Shown piece after piece: positions 1-6,019 of a stretch of 14,106 nucleotides of DNA; position 1 is the stretch's first letter; the number at the start of each line of letters is the position of its first letter. Position numbers and translations under genes: made by a program. The notes beneath the pieces were generated by a model that saw nothing but the letters and a program-made list of their open reading frames with translations, was not told the DNA's origin and did not search any database. This stretch comes from Methanothrix harundinacea (GTDB lineage: Archaea > Halobacteriota > Methanosarcinia > Methanotrichales > Methanotrichaceae), in NCBI GenBank assembly GCA_002502785.1, contig DAQG01000026.1, forward strand, positions 1 through 14,106, in the 5' to 3' direction.

Positions 1-74
1 GCTCCGGCCGGGATTTGAACCCGGGTCTTCGGCTCGAAAGGCCGGAATGATTGGCCGGACTACACTACCGGAGC
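1..74 (-). tRNA. tRNA-Glu (TTC), lacks only the discriminator base at the window edge
   Basis: Read on the minus strand, the 7-base acceptor arms GCTCCGG and CCGGAGC pair fully, the T arm is CCGGG-TTCAAAT-CCCGG, and the anticodon loop is CTTTCGA. The anticodon TTC (bases 36-38) specifies glutamate. No intron is visible. The discriminator base and any 3' tail lie outside the window. The anticodon stem CCGGC/GCCGA has a C-A mismatch at its outermost pair (bases 45 and 29). The rest of the fold is canonical, so the gene is probably functional. In archaea GluRS charges this tRNA. Confidence 0.96.
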
Positions 75-123
75 ACTTGGTCTTCAGGTCCGATCTTCCC
101 AGAACCCTTCGTTCGGGTCATTG

Positions 124-138
124 GGTGGCCGGGCCACC
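124..138. repeat. 15-base perfect dyad upstream of tRNA-Glu
   Basis: GGTGGCC and GGCCACC flank a single G, giving 7-bp perfect arms. The dyad lies about 50 bases upstream of the mature tRNA-Glu 5' end, near the start site expected from the TATA-like element at 157-169. It could be a hairpin in the pre-tRNA leader or an operator. It has no T-run and so does not look like a terminator. Confidence 0.5.
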
Positions 139-156
139 AACTCCCAAACTTTGGCC

Positions 157-169
157 CTCTATATGTATG
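157..169 (-). promoter_or_regulatory. Probable TATA box for tRNA-Glu
   Basis: The minus strand reads CATACATATAGAG, an A/T-rich element in a GC-rich spacer between two tRNA genes of the same direction. Archaeal initiation about 26 bases downstream would start near base 137, giving a leader of about 60 bases before the tRNA. The assignment rests on position and composition only. Confidence 0.45.
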
Positions 170-196
170 TTTCTGATTCCGGGCCACAACGCATGC

Positions 197-201
197 AAAA
201 A
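197..201 (-). terminator. T5 terminator of tRNA-Gln
   Basis: Fifteen bases past the 3' end of tRNA-Gln the minus strand has a run of five T residues after a GC-rich stretch (TCTCGGGATTTTTG). An oligo-T run is the usual termination signal of archaeal RNA polymerase. It suggests tRNA-Gln and tRNA-Glu are separate transcripts. Confidence 0.55.
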
Positions 202-215
202 TCCCGAGAGCGGAA

Positions 216-288
216 TAGTCCCGGGCGGATTCGAACCACCGTCCCAGGCTCCAAAGGCCTGCAGGATTGACCACTACCCCACGGGACT
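216..288 (-). tRNA. tRNA-Gln (TTG)
   Basis: On the minus strand the acceptor arms AGTCCCG and CGGGACT pair fully and are followed by discriminator A. The anticodon stem is CAGGC/GCCTG with loop CTTTGGA, and the T arm is GGTGG-TTCGAAT-CCGCC with one T-G wobble pair. The anticodon TTG (bases 252-254) specifies glutamine. The gene is 73 bases, has no intron and does not encode CCA, so the tail must be added by a CCA-adding enzyme such as the one at 10403-11779. In archaea this tRNA is normally charged with Glu and then amidated by GatDE. Confidence 0.97.
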
Positions 289-338
289 TCCTCGTCGCTC
301 CCAGGCTTGCAGCGCAATCTGCAGGTCTATCTGCATAA

Positions 339-348
339 GATATATATG
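339..348. promoter_or_regulatory. Near-palindromic TATA box between tRNA-Gln and nrpR
   Basis: GATATATATG reads as a good TATA box on both strands and is the only one visible in the 84-base divergent spacer. On the plus strand a start about 26 bases downstream falls near base 370, only a few bases before the nrpR ATG at 373, which implies a leaderless or nearly leaderless mRNA. On the minus strand the predicted start is near 315, about 27 bases before tRNA-Gln. Confidence 0.6.
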
Positions 349-372
349 CGCTTCCCCGCGAGGGATTCATAG

Positions 373-1365
373 ATGAAGCTTCTCACCAAGCCCCATACGA
401 GCCAGCGGAGGCTCATAGAGATCCTCAGGGTGATAAACGTGTCCGATAAACCCATCGGAGCGAGAGCCATCTCCGACGAGCTCTCCAACAGGGGATACGA
501 GGTTGGGGAGCGGGCCGTCAGGTACAACCTCAAGATAATGGACGAGCTGGGGTTCACCAAAAAGGAGGGTTACAGCGGCCGGACCCTCACACCCTTAGGA
601 AAGAGGGAGCTGTCCGATGCCCTAGTGGATGACAGGATAGGTTTTGTCAACACCCGGATCGAGGAGTACATGTACCGGTCGAGCTTTGATCCCGCTTCTG
701 AGAGCAACAGGGCGGTGGTCAACACCAGCCTTTTGGATAAGAGGGATTACGAGAGGGCTATAGAGATAATGAGGCGGGTCTTCGATGCAGGCTTTGCGGT
801 GAGCAGGAGGGTTTTGATCCAGGACGAAGGCGAGGAGATGGGAACTTTGCAGATACCCGGAGGTTTCTTGGGCATCTCTACCGTCTGCAGCATCACGTTA
901 GACGGGATGCTCCTCCGGAGTGGAATTCCGGTCAATACCACCTTTGCGGGCGTCGTTGAGGTGAAAAACGGGGTTCTCTCCGAGTTCACTGATCTGATAG
1001 CTTACGCGGGCTCATCTCTCGATCCCATGAGGGTCTTCATGTCGCGAAAGACCACGCAGGTAAGCGAGGCTGTGAGTACAGGTAACGGCTGGGTGCTGGC
1101 CAACTTGAGGGAGATTCCGGTGGCTGCGATCGATCAGGCCCAGGATCTGCTGGACCGGGCAAAAGGTGCCGGCATCGATGGCCTGATGAATATGAGTGAG
1201 CCTGGGGAACCGAACATGGGTTGTCCTGTGGGTGCCGGGAAAGTTGGCATCGCCTTCTGTGGAGGTGTCAACGCCGTGGTGGCGGTCGAGGAGCAGGGAA
1301 TTGATATCAGGACGATGCCCATCTCTTCTCTGCAAGACTACGGCAGGATGAAAGAGCTCCGTTGA
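373..1365 (+). CDS. nrpR: NrpR-type transcriptional repressor of nitrogen assimilation (NrpRI form)
   Basis: The 330-residue protein has a winged-helix DNA-binding domain at about residues 8-76 (SDKPIGARAISDEL, VGERAVRYNLKIMDELG) and one NrpR effector domain at about 85-320. The effector domain carries family stretches GISTVCSITLDGMLL, SGIPVNTTFAGVVEV, GNGWVLANLREIP and GCPVGAGKVGIAFCGGVN. NrpR proteins repress nif, gln and amt genes in methanogens and are released by 2-oxoglutarate. This is the HTH-plus-one-domain NrpRI architecture known from Methanosarcina, where a partner NrpRII lacking the HTH also acts; no nrpRII is in this window. The start follows the TATA box at 339-348 so closely that translation is probably leaderless. 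I saw no GGTA-N6-TACC NrpR-type operator upstream, so autoregulation is not supported. Confidence 0.93.
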   Translation: MKLLTKPHTSQRRLIEILRVINVSDKPIGARAISDELSNRGYEVGERAVRYNLKIMDELGFTKKEGYSGRTLTPLGKRELSDALVDDRIGFVNTRIEEYMYRSSFDPASESNRAVVNTSLLDKRDYERAIEIMRRVFDAGFAVSRRVLIQDEGEEMGTLQIPGGFLGISTVCSITLDGMLLRSGIPVNTTFAGVVEVKNGVLSEFTDLIAYAGSSLDPMRVFMSRKTTQVSEAVSTGNGWVLANLREIPVAAIDQAQDLLDRAKGAGIDGLMNMSEPGEPNMGCPVGAGKVGIAFCGGVNAVVAVEEQGIDIRTMPISSLQDYGRMKELR

Positions 1366-1415
1366 ATTTGACCATAGAGTATAAGATCTGTCATGCCGAA
1401 GGGTCGACTGTGGGG

Positions 1416-2618
1416 ATGTTGATTCGCGAAGTTCGACTTCTGATGCCGTTCTTGCTGCTCTATGCGGCTTTTGTCGCCATCTTTATGGGCGCCGCACTAT
1501 GTGATCAGTCCGGAAGTTCCGACACAATCTCTCTTGGATCGGGGCCGCGCCCCATCTACAGGATCGGATACTCAGGCGACGGCCCCGTAGACATCGACGA
1601 GCTGATAGATAAGGTGCAGAGCAGCTCGATGGCCTCGGCGGAGGGGTCTGATGATCCCGTCTATTCAGGTCAAGCTTCTCAGACTGTATCGTCTCAGCCG
1701 TCAGCATCCTCGGAGGTGCCCCAGTTCGATTCGCCAGCTGAGCCCGACGACCCGGGTCCTTCGCAAGACGCCACGAAAGATGATGGTGCCACCGATCGAT
1801 CTCAGATCGAGGCGGAAGAGAGCGAAGACGAAAAGCCACCTTACGTGAGGGTTCCTGTAGTCTCAGATCCACCCGGAGCTGAGGTTTACATAGACGGGAT
1901 GTTCTACGGCGTCACCCCTTTCATCGCGACGGTGGAGCCGGATAGCCACCTCGTAGAGGTTTATCTCGATGGCTACTGGAACTGGTTCAATATCGTCGAC
2001 TTCACTGGGAGCTCCAGTACGATCCCCATCACTCTTGCTTCCAGGCAGCCCATCTCCCTCGCGACAAACGAGTCGAAAACGGTCCTGGATATCTCGCCTT
2101 CCCAGGAGCCCCATCCCCCAATTGAGGCGAACGGCTCCGGGAACGTCACGTCCACATCGGCTGACGATGCCGATTTCTGGGAGGAGAACTACAGAAAGTT
2201 TCTCATCGTCGTGGCCCTTCTCTCTTTCCTGATCGGATCGGGAAGCATCGCTACCTGGGCCAGGTCGCGCCTCACCACCTCGGTCAAGATAAGTTTCCCC
2301 AGGGACGGAGAGGACAGGTGGGCGGGCCTCGTCGAGGGTCAATCCAGCAGGATTCGCGGAACAAAGAAGCAGGTCTACGTTCTGGTCAGGTACGACGACG
2401 ATCACCTCCAGGTTAGAAAGAGGGTGGAGCCGAACCGCGACGGTCGCTGGTCTACGCGATGCGAGGTCGAGGAGGGGACGGTCTACAGAATCTATGCTGT
2501 GGTGGTGGACAGACCCCTAAACGAGGGAACGTACCTTGAGGAGGTACCTTCTCATCGCGCCATATCCGAGGTCGGACCAGTGACTGGGAGAAGGAAAGCG
2601 CCGAAGTCTGCCGATTGA
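1416..2618 (+). CDS. Membrane-anchored PEGA-domain protein with cytoplasm- or surface-facing C-terminal beta domain
   Basis: Function unknown. From ATG 1416 (400 residues) the protein has an N-terminal hydrophobic segment after two Arg (about 10-28), a Ser/Pro/Asp/Glu-rich low-complexity linker (about 30-140), a PEGA domain at about 143-207 (PVVSDPPGAEVYIDGMFYG, TPFIATVEPDSHLVEVY), a second linker, a transmembrane helix at about 261-283 (FLIVVALLSFLIGSGSIATWA), and a basic C-terminal domain of about 110 residues with YVLVRYDDD and GRWSTRCEV. The last domain recalls beta-sandwich domains with a VWVLVR...DGxW pattern, but this is from memory and weak. PEGA domains are usually extracytoplasmic. 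An in-frame TTG at 1362 overlaps the nrpR stop by three bases (TTGA) and would add 18 residues; ATG 1416 is preferred because it puts the signal-like segment at the N-terminus, and GTG 1410 is also possible. It is probably cotranscribed with nrpR. Confidence 0.8.
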   Translation: MLIREVRLLMPFLLLYAAFVAIFMGAALCDQSGSSDTISLGSGPRPIYRIGYSGDGPVDIDELIDKVQSSSMASAEGSDDPVYSGQASQTVSSQPSASSEVPQFDSPAEPDDPGPSQDATKDDGATDRSQIEAEESEDEKPPYVRVPVVSDPPGAEVYIDGMFYGVTPFIATVEPDSHLVEVYLDGYWNWFNIVDFTGSSSTIPITLASRQPISLATNESKTVLDISPSQEPHPPIEANGSGNVTSTSADDADFWEENYRKFLIVVALLSFLIGSGSIATWARSRLTTSVKISFPRDGEDRWAGLVEGQSSRIRGTKKQVYVLVRYDDDHLQVRKRVEPNRDGRWSTRCEVEEGTVYRIYAVVVDRPLNEGTYLEEVPSHRAISEVGPVTGRRKAPKSAD

Positions 2619-2658
2619 TGGCGAGGTCGATCCGGTCGGCGTAGGGTCCCGGATAAGG

Positions 2659-2666
2659 TTTTATAT
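2659..2666 (+). promoter_or_regulatory. TATA box of the S6e gene
   Basis: TTTTATAT sits in a GC-rich spacer. Initiation about 26 bases downstream would fall near 2689, leaving a leader of about 20 bases that contains GAGGAG (2698-2703) before the ATG at 2710. S6e therefore appears to have its own promoter rather than reading through from the PEGA gene. Confidence 0.65.
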
Positions 2667-2709
2667 GTTGATGGGGCGTAGTGGCCCTGTTCAGTTGCGA
2701 GGAGAAAAA

Positions 2710-3099
2710 ATGGACTTCAGAGTTGTTATTTCAGATCCCCAAAGCGGGAAAGCTTACCAGGTGGAGGCGAAGGACGCCGCTGCCAACAAGTTCCTTGGCC
2801 GAAAGATCGGCGACGTAATCGACGCCGATGCCGTGGGCATGCCCGGCTATACGATAGAGATCACCGGAGGAAGCGATCGCGAGGGATTTCCGCTTCGCCG
2901 CGACCTTCCAGGACCCAAGCGCAGAAAGATCCTGATCGCCAGCGGGACCGGGTACCATCCTTCAGAGAAGGGACGGAGGAAGAGGAAGTCCGTCCACGGT
3001 CGCGATATATCCGCCGACGTCGGTCAGATCAACGCCAAGATCGCGGAACGCGGCGCAAAACCGGTAGAGGAGCTGCTTGGGGCAGCCCCCTCTGAATGA
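2710..3099 (+). CDS. rps6e: 30S ribosomal protein S6e
   Basis: The 129-residue protein is a normal-length archaeal S6e. It begins MDFRVVISDP and carries the family signatures GYTIEITGGSDREGFPLRRD (residues about 52-71), DLPGPKRRKIL, KGRRKRKSVHG and the C-terminal DVGQINAKI. The protein is a small-subunit component shared by archaea and eukaryotes; archaeal forms lack the C-terminal phosphorylated tail of eukaryotic S6. ATG 2710 is chosen because it matches the conserved N-terminus and follows GAGGAG by 6 bases; an upstream in-frame ATG at 2665 lies in the promoter. The gene ends 305 bases before the next coding start. Confidence 0.97.
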   Translation: MDFRVVISDPQSGKAYQVEAKDAAANKFLGRKIGDVIDADAVGMPGYTIEITGGSDREGFPLRRDLPGPKRRKILIASGTGYHPSEKGRRKRKSVHGRDISADVGQINAKIAERGAKPVEELLGAAPSE

Positions 3100-3204
3100 G
3101 CGATCCTGGCTTGAAATCAGAACATTGTCTTGCAGGTCGCCCCTATTCGCGACGATGGCGGAGACGGCGGCGATTCGCTTGAGACGGGGCACCGCGGGCT
3201 CACA

Positions 3205-3234
3205 GATCGCTCTGCAAGTTCGGCCGGAGCGATC
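3205..3234. repeat. Long-stem inverted repeat
   Basis: GATCGCTC (3205-3212) and GAGCGATC (3227-3234) are perfect 8-base inverted arms. The next inner bases extend the stem to about 10 pairs with one G-T wobble, leaving a 10-base loop. It starts about 105 bases after the S6e stop. It has no flanking T-run, so it could be a processing site, an RNA structure or an operator rather than a plain terminator. Confidence 0.55.
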
Positions 3235-3287
3235 ATCGCGTCGGAAAAAGGCCTTCGCAGCATGGCGAGAGGTCTTTGAAGATTCGG

Positions 3288-3297
3288 CTTTAAAGAA
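3288..3297 (+). promoter_or_regulatory. Possible TATA box for the cation transporter
   Basis: CTTTAAAGAA is the only A/T-rich candidate upstream of the transporter gene. It predicts a start near 3319 and an mRNA leader of about 85 bases, long for an archaeal transcript. Support is weak. Confidence 0.35.
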
Positions 3298-3404
3298 AGG
3301 TCGGAAGTCCCGGATAACCCCAGATGGGATGTCGGAGGACGTTGGCATGGCAGAAGAGGCCCATCAACCAGAACCCCCGCCCAGATCTTGGCGAGGTGCT
3401 AACC

Positions 3405-4709
3405 ATGGTGGAGTTCGAGGCGGCGGAGGACGTGTCGTTGCTCTCTCGGGCTGGGGCGGACCAGTCCCTCTTAGTGGCCATGCCCTCGGAGGCGAACGAT
3501 GACTTCGCCTCCGCCCTCGGGAACGTCTCGAAGATCGTAAAACAGAGCTTTTTTGCCCTCGTCATCTGCGCGGCGGCGGACATATTCGCCGGGTTCTCTA
3601 TAGCCAAAATGTCCTACCTTTTGGCCCTGTATCCGGGCCTGATCATTCTGATACCCAGCTCCATAAACCTGCGGGGCAACATCTTCGGCTCTTTCGGGGC
3701 GAGACTGGGCACCAGCTTTCACACAGGCGAGATCTCGCCACCTCTGGGAAGATCCGAGGCCCTCCGCCAGCAGATGGGTGGTGTTGCGGTTCAGACGCTT
3801 TTCATGCCTCTGGTTCTCGCCTTCGTGGTGAAAGGGTTCGGTCAGGTCGCTGGGCTTGAGACGATGAGCATCTACGATCTGGTGCTGATAGCCGTCGTCA
3901 GCAGCCTACTCTCGGGCTTGGTCCTTCTGGCATTCACGCTGGTCATGATGAACCAGAGCTTCAAGAAGGGGTGGGACCCGGACAACATATCGGTGCCCCT
4001 GATCACCGCTGCGGGCGACGTGATCACCATCCCACTACTTTTCGCCTCCGCGATCTTAGTTTCGATGATGAGCTATCCTCTGGCGAAGGCGCTGACCCTT
4101 CTTTTCATAATGTTCTCCACCGCGGCTTTGGTCTACAGCCTGGGGTCGGGCCGTCTGATTATGGTCAGGATCGTGAGACAGTCCCTGCCCGTGCTGGTGG
4201 TTTCCACAATCCTAGCCACCGTCGCCGGGATCTTCATGGGGATGACCGAGGAGATGCTGATAGCCTTCTCCACAGTTCTGCTTTTGATCCCAGTCTTCAA
4301 CGCGGAGGGCGGAAACCTCGGCGGAATCCTCTCTTCCCGGCTAACTTCCGCTTATCACCTGGGGATGATCAAGATGGGCAGAAGGCCCGAAGGCGAGACT
4401 AGGACCAACTTCAGCTGCACCCTTCTCCTATCAGTTCTGATCTTCCCGACACTGGGTTTACTCGCCTTCGTCGTATCGAAGGCCTTCGGGATGGAAGCCC
4501 TGGGGTTCGTCGATATAATCTTCATCTGTCTCGTGGCGGGGCTATTCACCACACTCTTGACCATCTTCGTAACCTACTACTTCACCTACTTTTTCGTGAA
4601 GATTGGGGTCGATCCCGACAACGTGACGATACCGATGATCACGAGCGTGATGGACGTTTTGGGGACCGCATCTTTGATCCTGGTCACCATGGCTGTGATA
4701 TCGGCCTGA
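3405..4709 (+). CDS. Two-repeat MgtE/SLC41-family divalent cation transporter
   Basis: The 434-residue integral membrane protein consists of two tandem MgtE membrane domains (about 45-225 and 255-432) and roughly ten hydrophobic helices. Each repeat has the same paired motifs: first GN at residues 91-92 in PSSINLRGNIFGSFGARLG and DPDN at 191-194; then GN at 303-304 in AEGGNLGGILSSRL and DPDN at 403-406. The DPDN motifs precede similar PxxTxxxDV stretches. MgtE and SLC41 proteins move Mg2+ or other divalent cations. The bacterial N-terminal MgtE-N and CBS sensor domains are absent, as is usual for archaeal two-repeat proteins, so gating must differ. ATG 3405 is chosen because GAGGTG lies 6 bases upstream; ATG 3324 is in frame but has no clear ribosome site, and ATG 3480 is a later alternative. 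Exact substrate is inferred from the family. Confidence 0.87.
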   Translation: MVEFEAAEDVSLLSRAGADQSLLVAMPSEANDDFASALGNVSKIVKQSFFALVICAAADIFAGFSIAKMSYLLALYPGLIILIPSSINLRGNIFGSFGARLGTSFHTGEISPPLGRSEALRQQMGGVAVQTLFMPLVLAFVVKGFGQVAGLETMSIYDLVLIAVVSSLLSGLVLLAFTLVMMNQSFKKGWDPDNISVPLITAAGDVITIPLLFASAILVSMMSYPLAKALTLLFIMFSTAALVYSLGSGRLIMVRIVRQSLPVLVVSTILATVAGIFMGMTEEMLIAFSTVLLLIPVFNAEGGNLGGILSSRLTSAYHLGMIKMGRRPEGETRTNFSCTLLLSVLIFPTLGLLAFVVSKAFGMEALGFVDIIFICLVAGLFTTLLTIFVTYYFTYFFVKIGVDPDNVTIPMITSVMDVLGTASLILVTMAVISA

Positions 4710-4737
4710 GAAATCGCGGCTCGAGAAAATCATGGGA

Positions 4738-4749
4738 AAAAGGCCTTTT
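4738..4749. repeat. 12-base palindrome after mgtE
   Basis: AAAAGGCCTTTT is a perfect palindrome 29 bases past the transporter stop. The T4 arm reads as a weak termination signal in both directions, which would suit two convergent genes. Confidence 0.45.
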
Positions 4750-4805
4750 GGCGACGCGGGTAGTACCTTTGCAGTTTCGCGGGCTTCTTGCATCGCGACC
4801 TAGTG

Positions 4806-4828
4806 AGATATCGCGAAATTTGATATCT
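4806..4828. repeat. Inverted repeat in convergent spacer
   Basis: AGATATC (4806-4812) and GATATCT (4822-4828) form 7-base arms around a 9-base loop that contains TCGCGA. It lies just past the stop codon of the minus-strand flavoprotein gene and may act as a transcript 3' end hairpin. No strong T-run follows. Confidence 0.4.
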
Positions 4829-4831
4829 AGC

Positions 4832-6001
4832 TCATCGGTTCGCGACGAGGTCTTGCACCCTGTCCAGGGCTTTGGGGATCTGTCCCCTCTGGGTGGCCTT
4901 CATCTGGTCGGGTGGCAGCATCGCGAAGAGGGCGTCCATCAGCCGGTCGCTTTTCATCATCTTGTCGACGATCTGCCTGATCCTGACGGAGTTTTCAAGC
5001 TCTTTTCCCATCTCCGTCGCGATGCGCGACGGGTAATCCCTGAGAACTCCAACGCCTTCAATGTGCCGCGCTGCGACCTCTCCTGCTGCAAGTCCTCCCA
5101 CCATCGCGAGAGGTATCCCCCCGCCAGAGGTGGCCATCACCTGGCCTGCGGCATCCCCTGCCAGAAGGACGTTTCCCTTCTGGATCGCGGGCGGCATGTC
5201 GCCTGCCGGGACGAGCCCCCTCATCACCGCCGTCACCTCGCCCCTTTGGAGCTTCTCTTTCGCGATCGGATGGTCCCGGATGAAGGTGTCGAGGACGTCG
5301 CGAAGCCTTTTTCCGTGGAGGTAGGCGGATCTAGCACCGACGCCGACGTTCGCGACGTCCTCGCCCAGGGCTATTATCCAGGCGTACCCTCCGGGGGCAG
5401 ACCTCGTCCCAAAATACATCTCCGCGGCCGCGGGGTCGATATCGACGTCAGCCATCTCGTACTCGAGGCAGACGCCCATCTCCTGCCGGAAGGCCATCTT
5501 CGCGCCCCTGGCGGTGGCGGAGCTGGGGCCGTCGGCGCCGATGACCACCTTCGCCTCAAGCTCGCCGGAGGTTCGGCCCGAAAGCCTGAGCGCGGTACCT
5601 TCCAGATGCGCGCGGGTTTCGACCAGCACTCTGGCTCCGGCCCTAGCCGCCCTCCAGGCGAGGTCGCGATCAAAGCCCCTCCGATCGACCACCCTTCCAC
5701 GAACCGGAAACTCCTTCGCCTTTCCCGAGGGGGCGTAGATTCTCTGGAGACTGGTTCTGTGGAGGATGTGCCGCTCGGGAATCTCAGCGAGGGTCTCGGG
5801 AATATTCGCACTGGGGAGGAGGTCACGCAGCTCTCCAACTTCTGGAAGAAAGCCGCCGCATTGAACTGGAGATCCGATCTCCCTCTTCCTCTCGATCAGG
5901 ACAACGTCAGCTCCCAGCTTCGCCGCGGCCTCGGCGGCGGTGGAGCCTGCAGGGCCCGCCCCCACCACTGCGATATCGAACTTGTCCCGATCGTACCTCA
6001 T
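4832..6001 (-). CDS. Geranylgeranyl reductase (GGR)-family FAD oxidoreductase
   Basis: The 389-residue protein has an N-terminal Rossmann FAD site GAGPAGS (14-20), the GGR-family PVQCGG motif (45-50), RRGFDRDLAWRA (about 108-118), GADGPSS (155-161) and the second FAD motif GDAAG (282-286) followed by SGGGI. Archaeal members saturate the geranylgeranyl chains of membrane lipids; paralogues act on quinone-like or unknown prenyl substrates. The substrate motif YxWxFP of characterised GGRs is here YAWIIA (206-211), so Y and W are kept but FP is lost, while the downstream GxG (220-222) is kept. This makes it more likely a paralogue with a different prenyl substrate than the main lipid reductase. 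It starts 18 bases after the symporter stop, with GGGAG upstream, and is almost certainly in one operon with it. Confidence 0.87.
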   Translation of the reverse strand: MRYDRDKFDIAVVGAGPAGSTAAEAAAKLGADVVLIERKREIGSPVQCGGFLPEVGELRDLLPSANIPETLAEIPERHILHRTSLQRIYAPSGKAKEFPVRGRVVDRRGFDRDLAWRAARAGARVLVETRAHLEGTALRLSGRTSGELEAKVVIGADGPSSATARGAKMAFRQEMGVCLEYEMADVDIDPAAAEMYFGTRSAPGGYAWIIALGEDVANVGVGARSAYLHGKRLRDVLDTFIRDHPIAKEKLQRGEVTAVMRGLVPAGDMPPAIQKGNVLLAGDAAGQVMATSGGGIPLAMVGGLAAGEVAARHIEGVGVLRDYPSRIATEMGKELENSVRIRQIVDKMMKSDRLMDALFAMLPPDQMKATQRGQIPKALDRVQDLVANR

Positions 6002-6019
6002 CTCTTTCTCTCCCGTCTT

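Larger units (their letters stand above)
3100..3404. other. Gene-free spacer with a strong hairpin, S6e to mgtE
   Basis: I find no convincing gene in these 305 bases. Open frames here either overlap S6e or the transporter out of frame and resemble no family. The spacer holds the hairpin at 3205-3234, a possible TATA element at 3288-3297 and the Shine-Dalgarno sequence of the transporter gene at 3393-3398. Confidence 0.6.

Noticed and set aside
373..420. NrpR operator autoregulating nrpR
   Set aside because: I searched the upstream spacer for GGTA-N6-TACC and GGAA-N6-TTCC patterns and saw none.
1362..1415. TTG 1362 as the start of the PEGA protein
   Set aside because: It remains possible because of the TTGA overlap with nrpR, but it places 18 extra residues before the signal-like segment and lacks a clear ribosome site, so ATG 1416 was preferred.
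3077..3502. 141-codon plus-strand frame bridging the S6e-mgtE spacer
   Set aside because: It overlaps the end of S6e and the first 98 bases of the transporter gene out of frame, has no recognisable domain and turns into Gly/Arg-rich shadow sequence.
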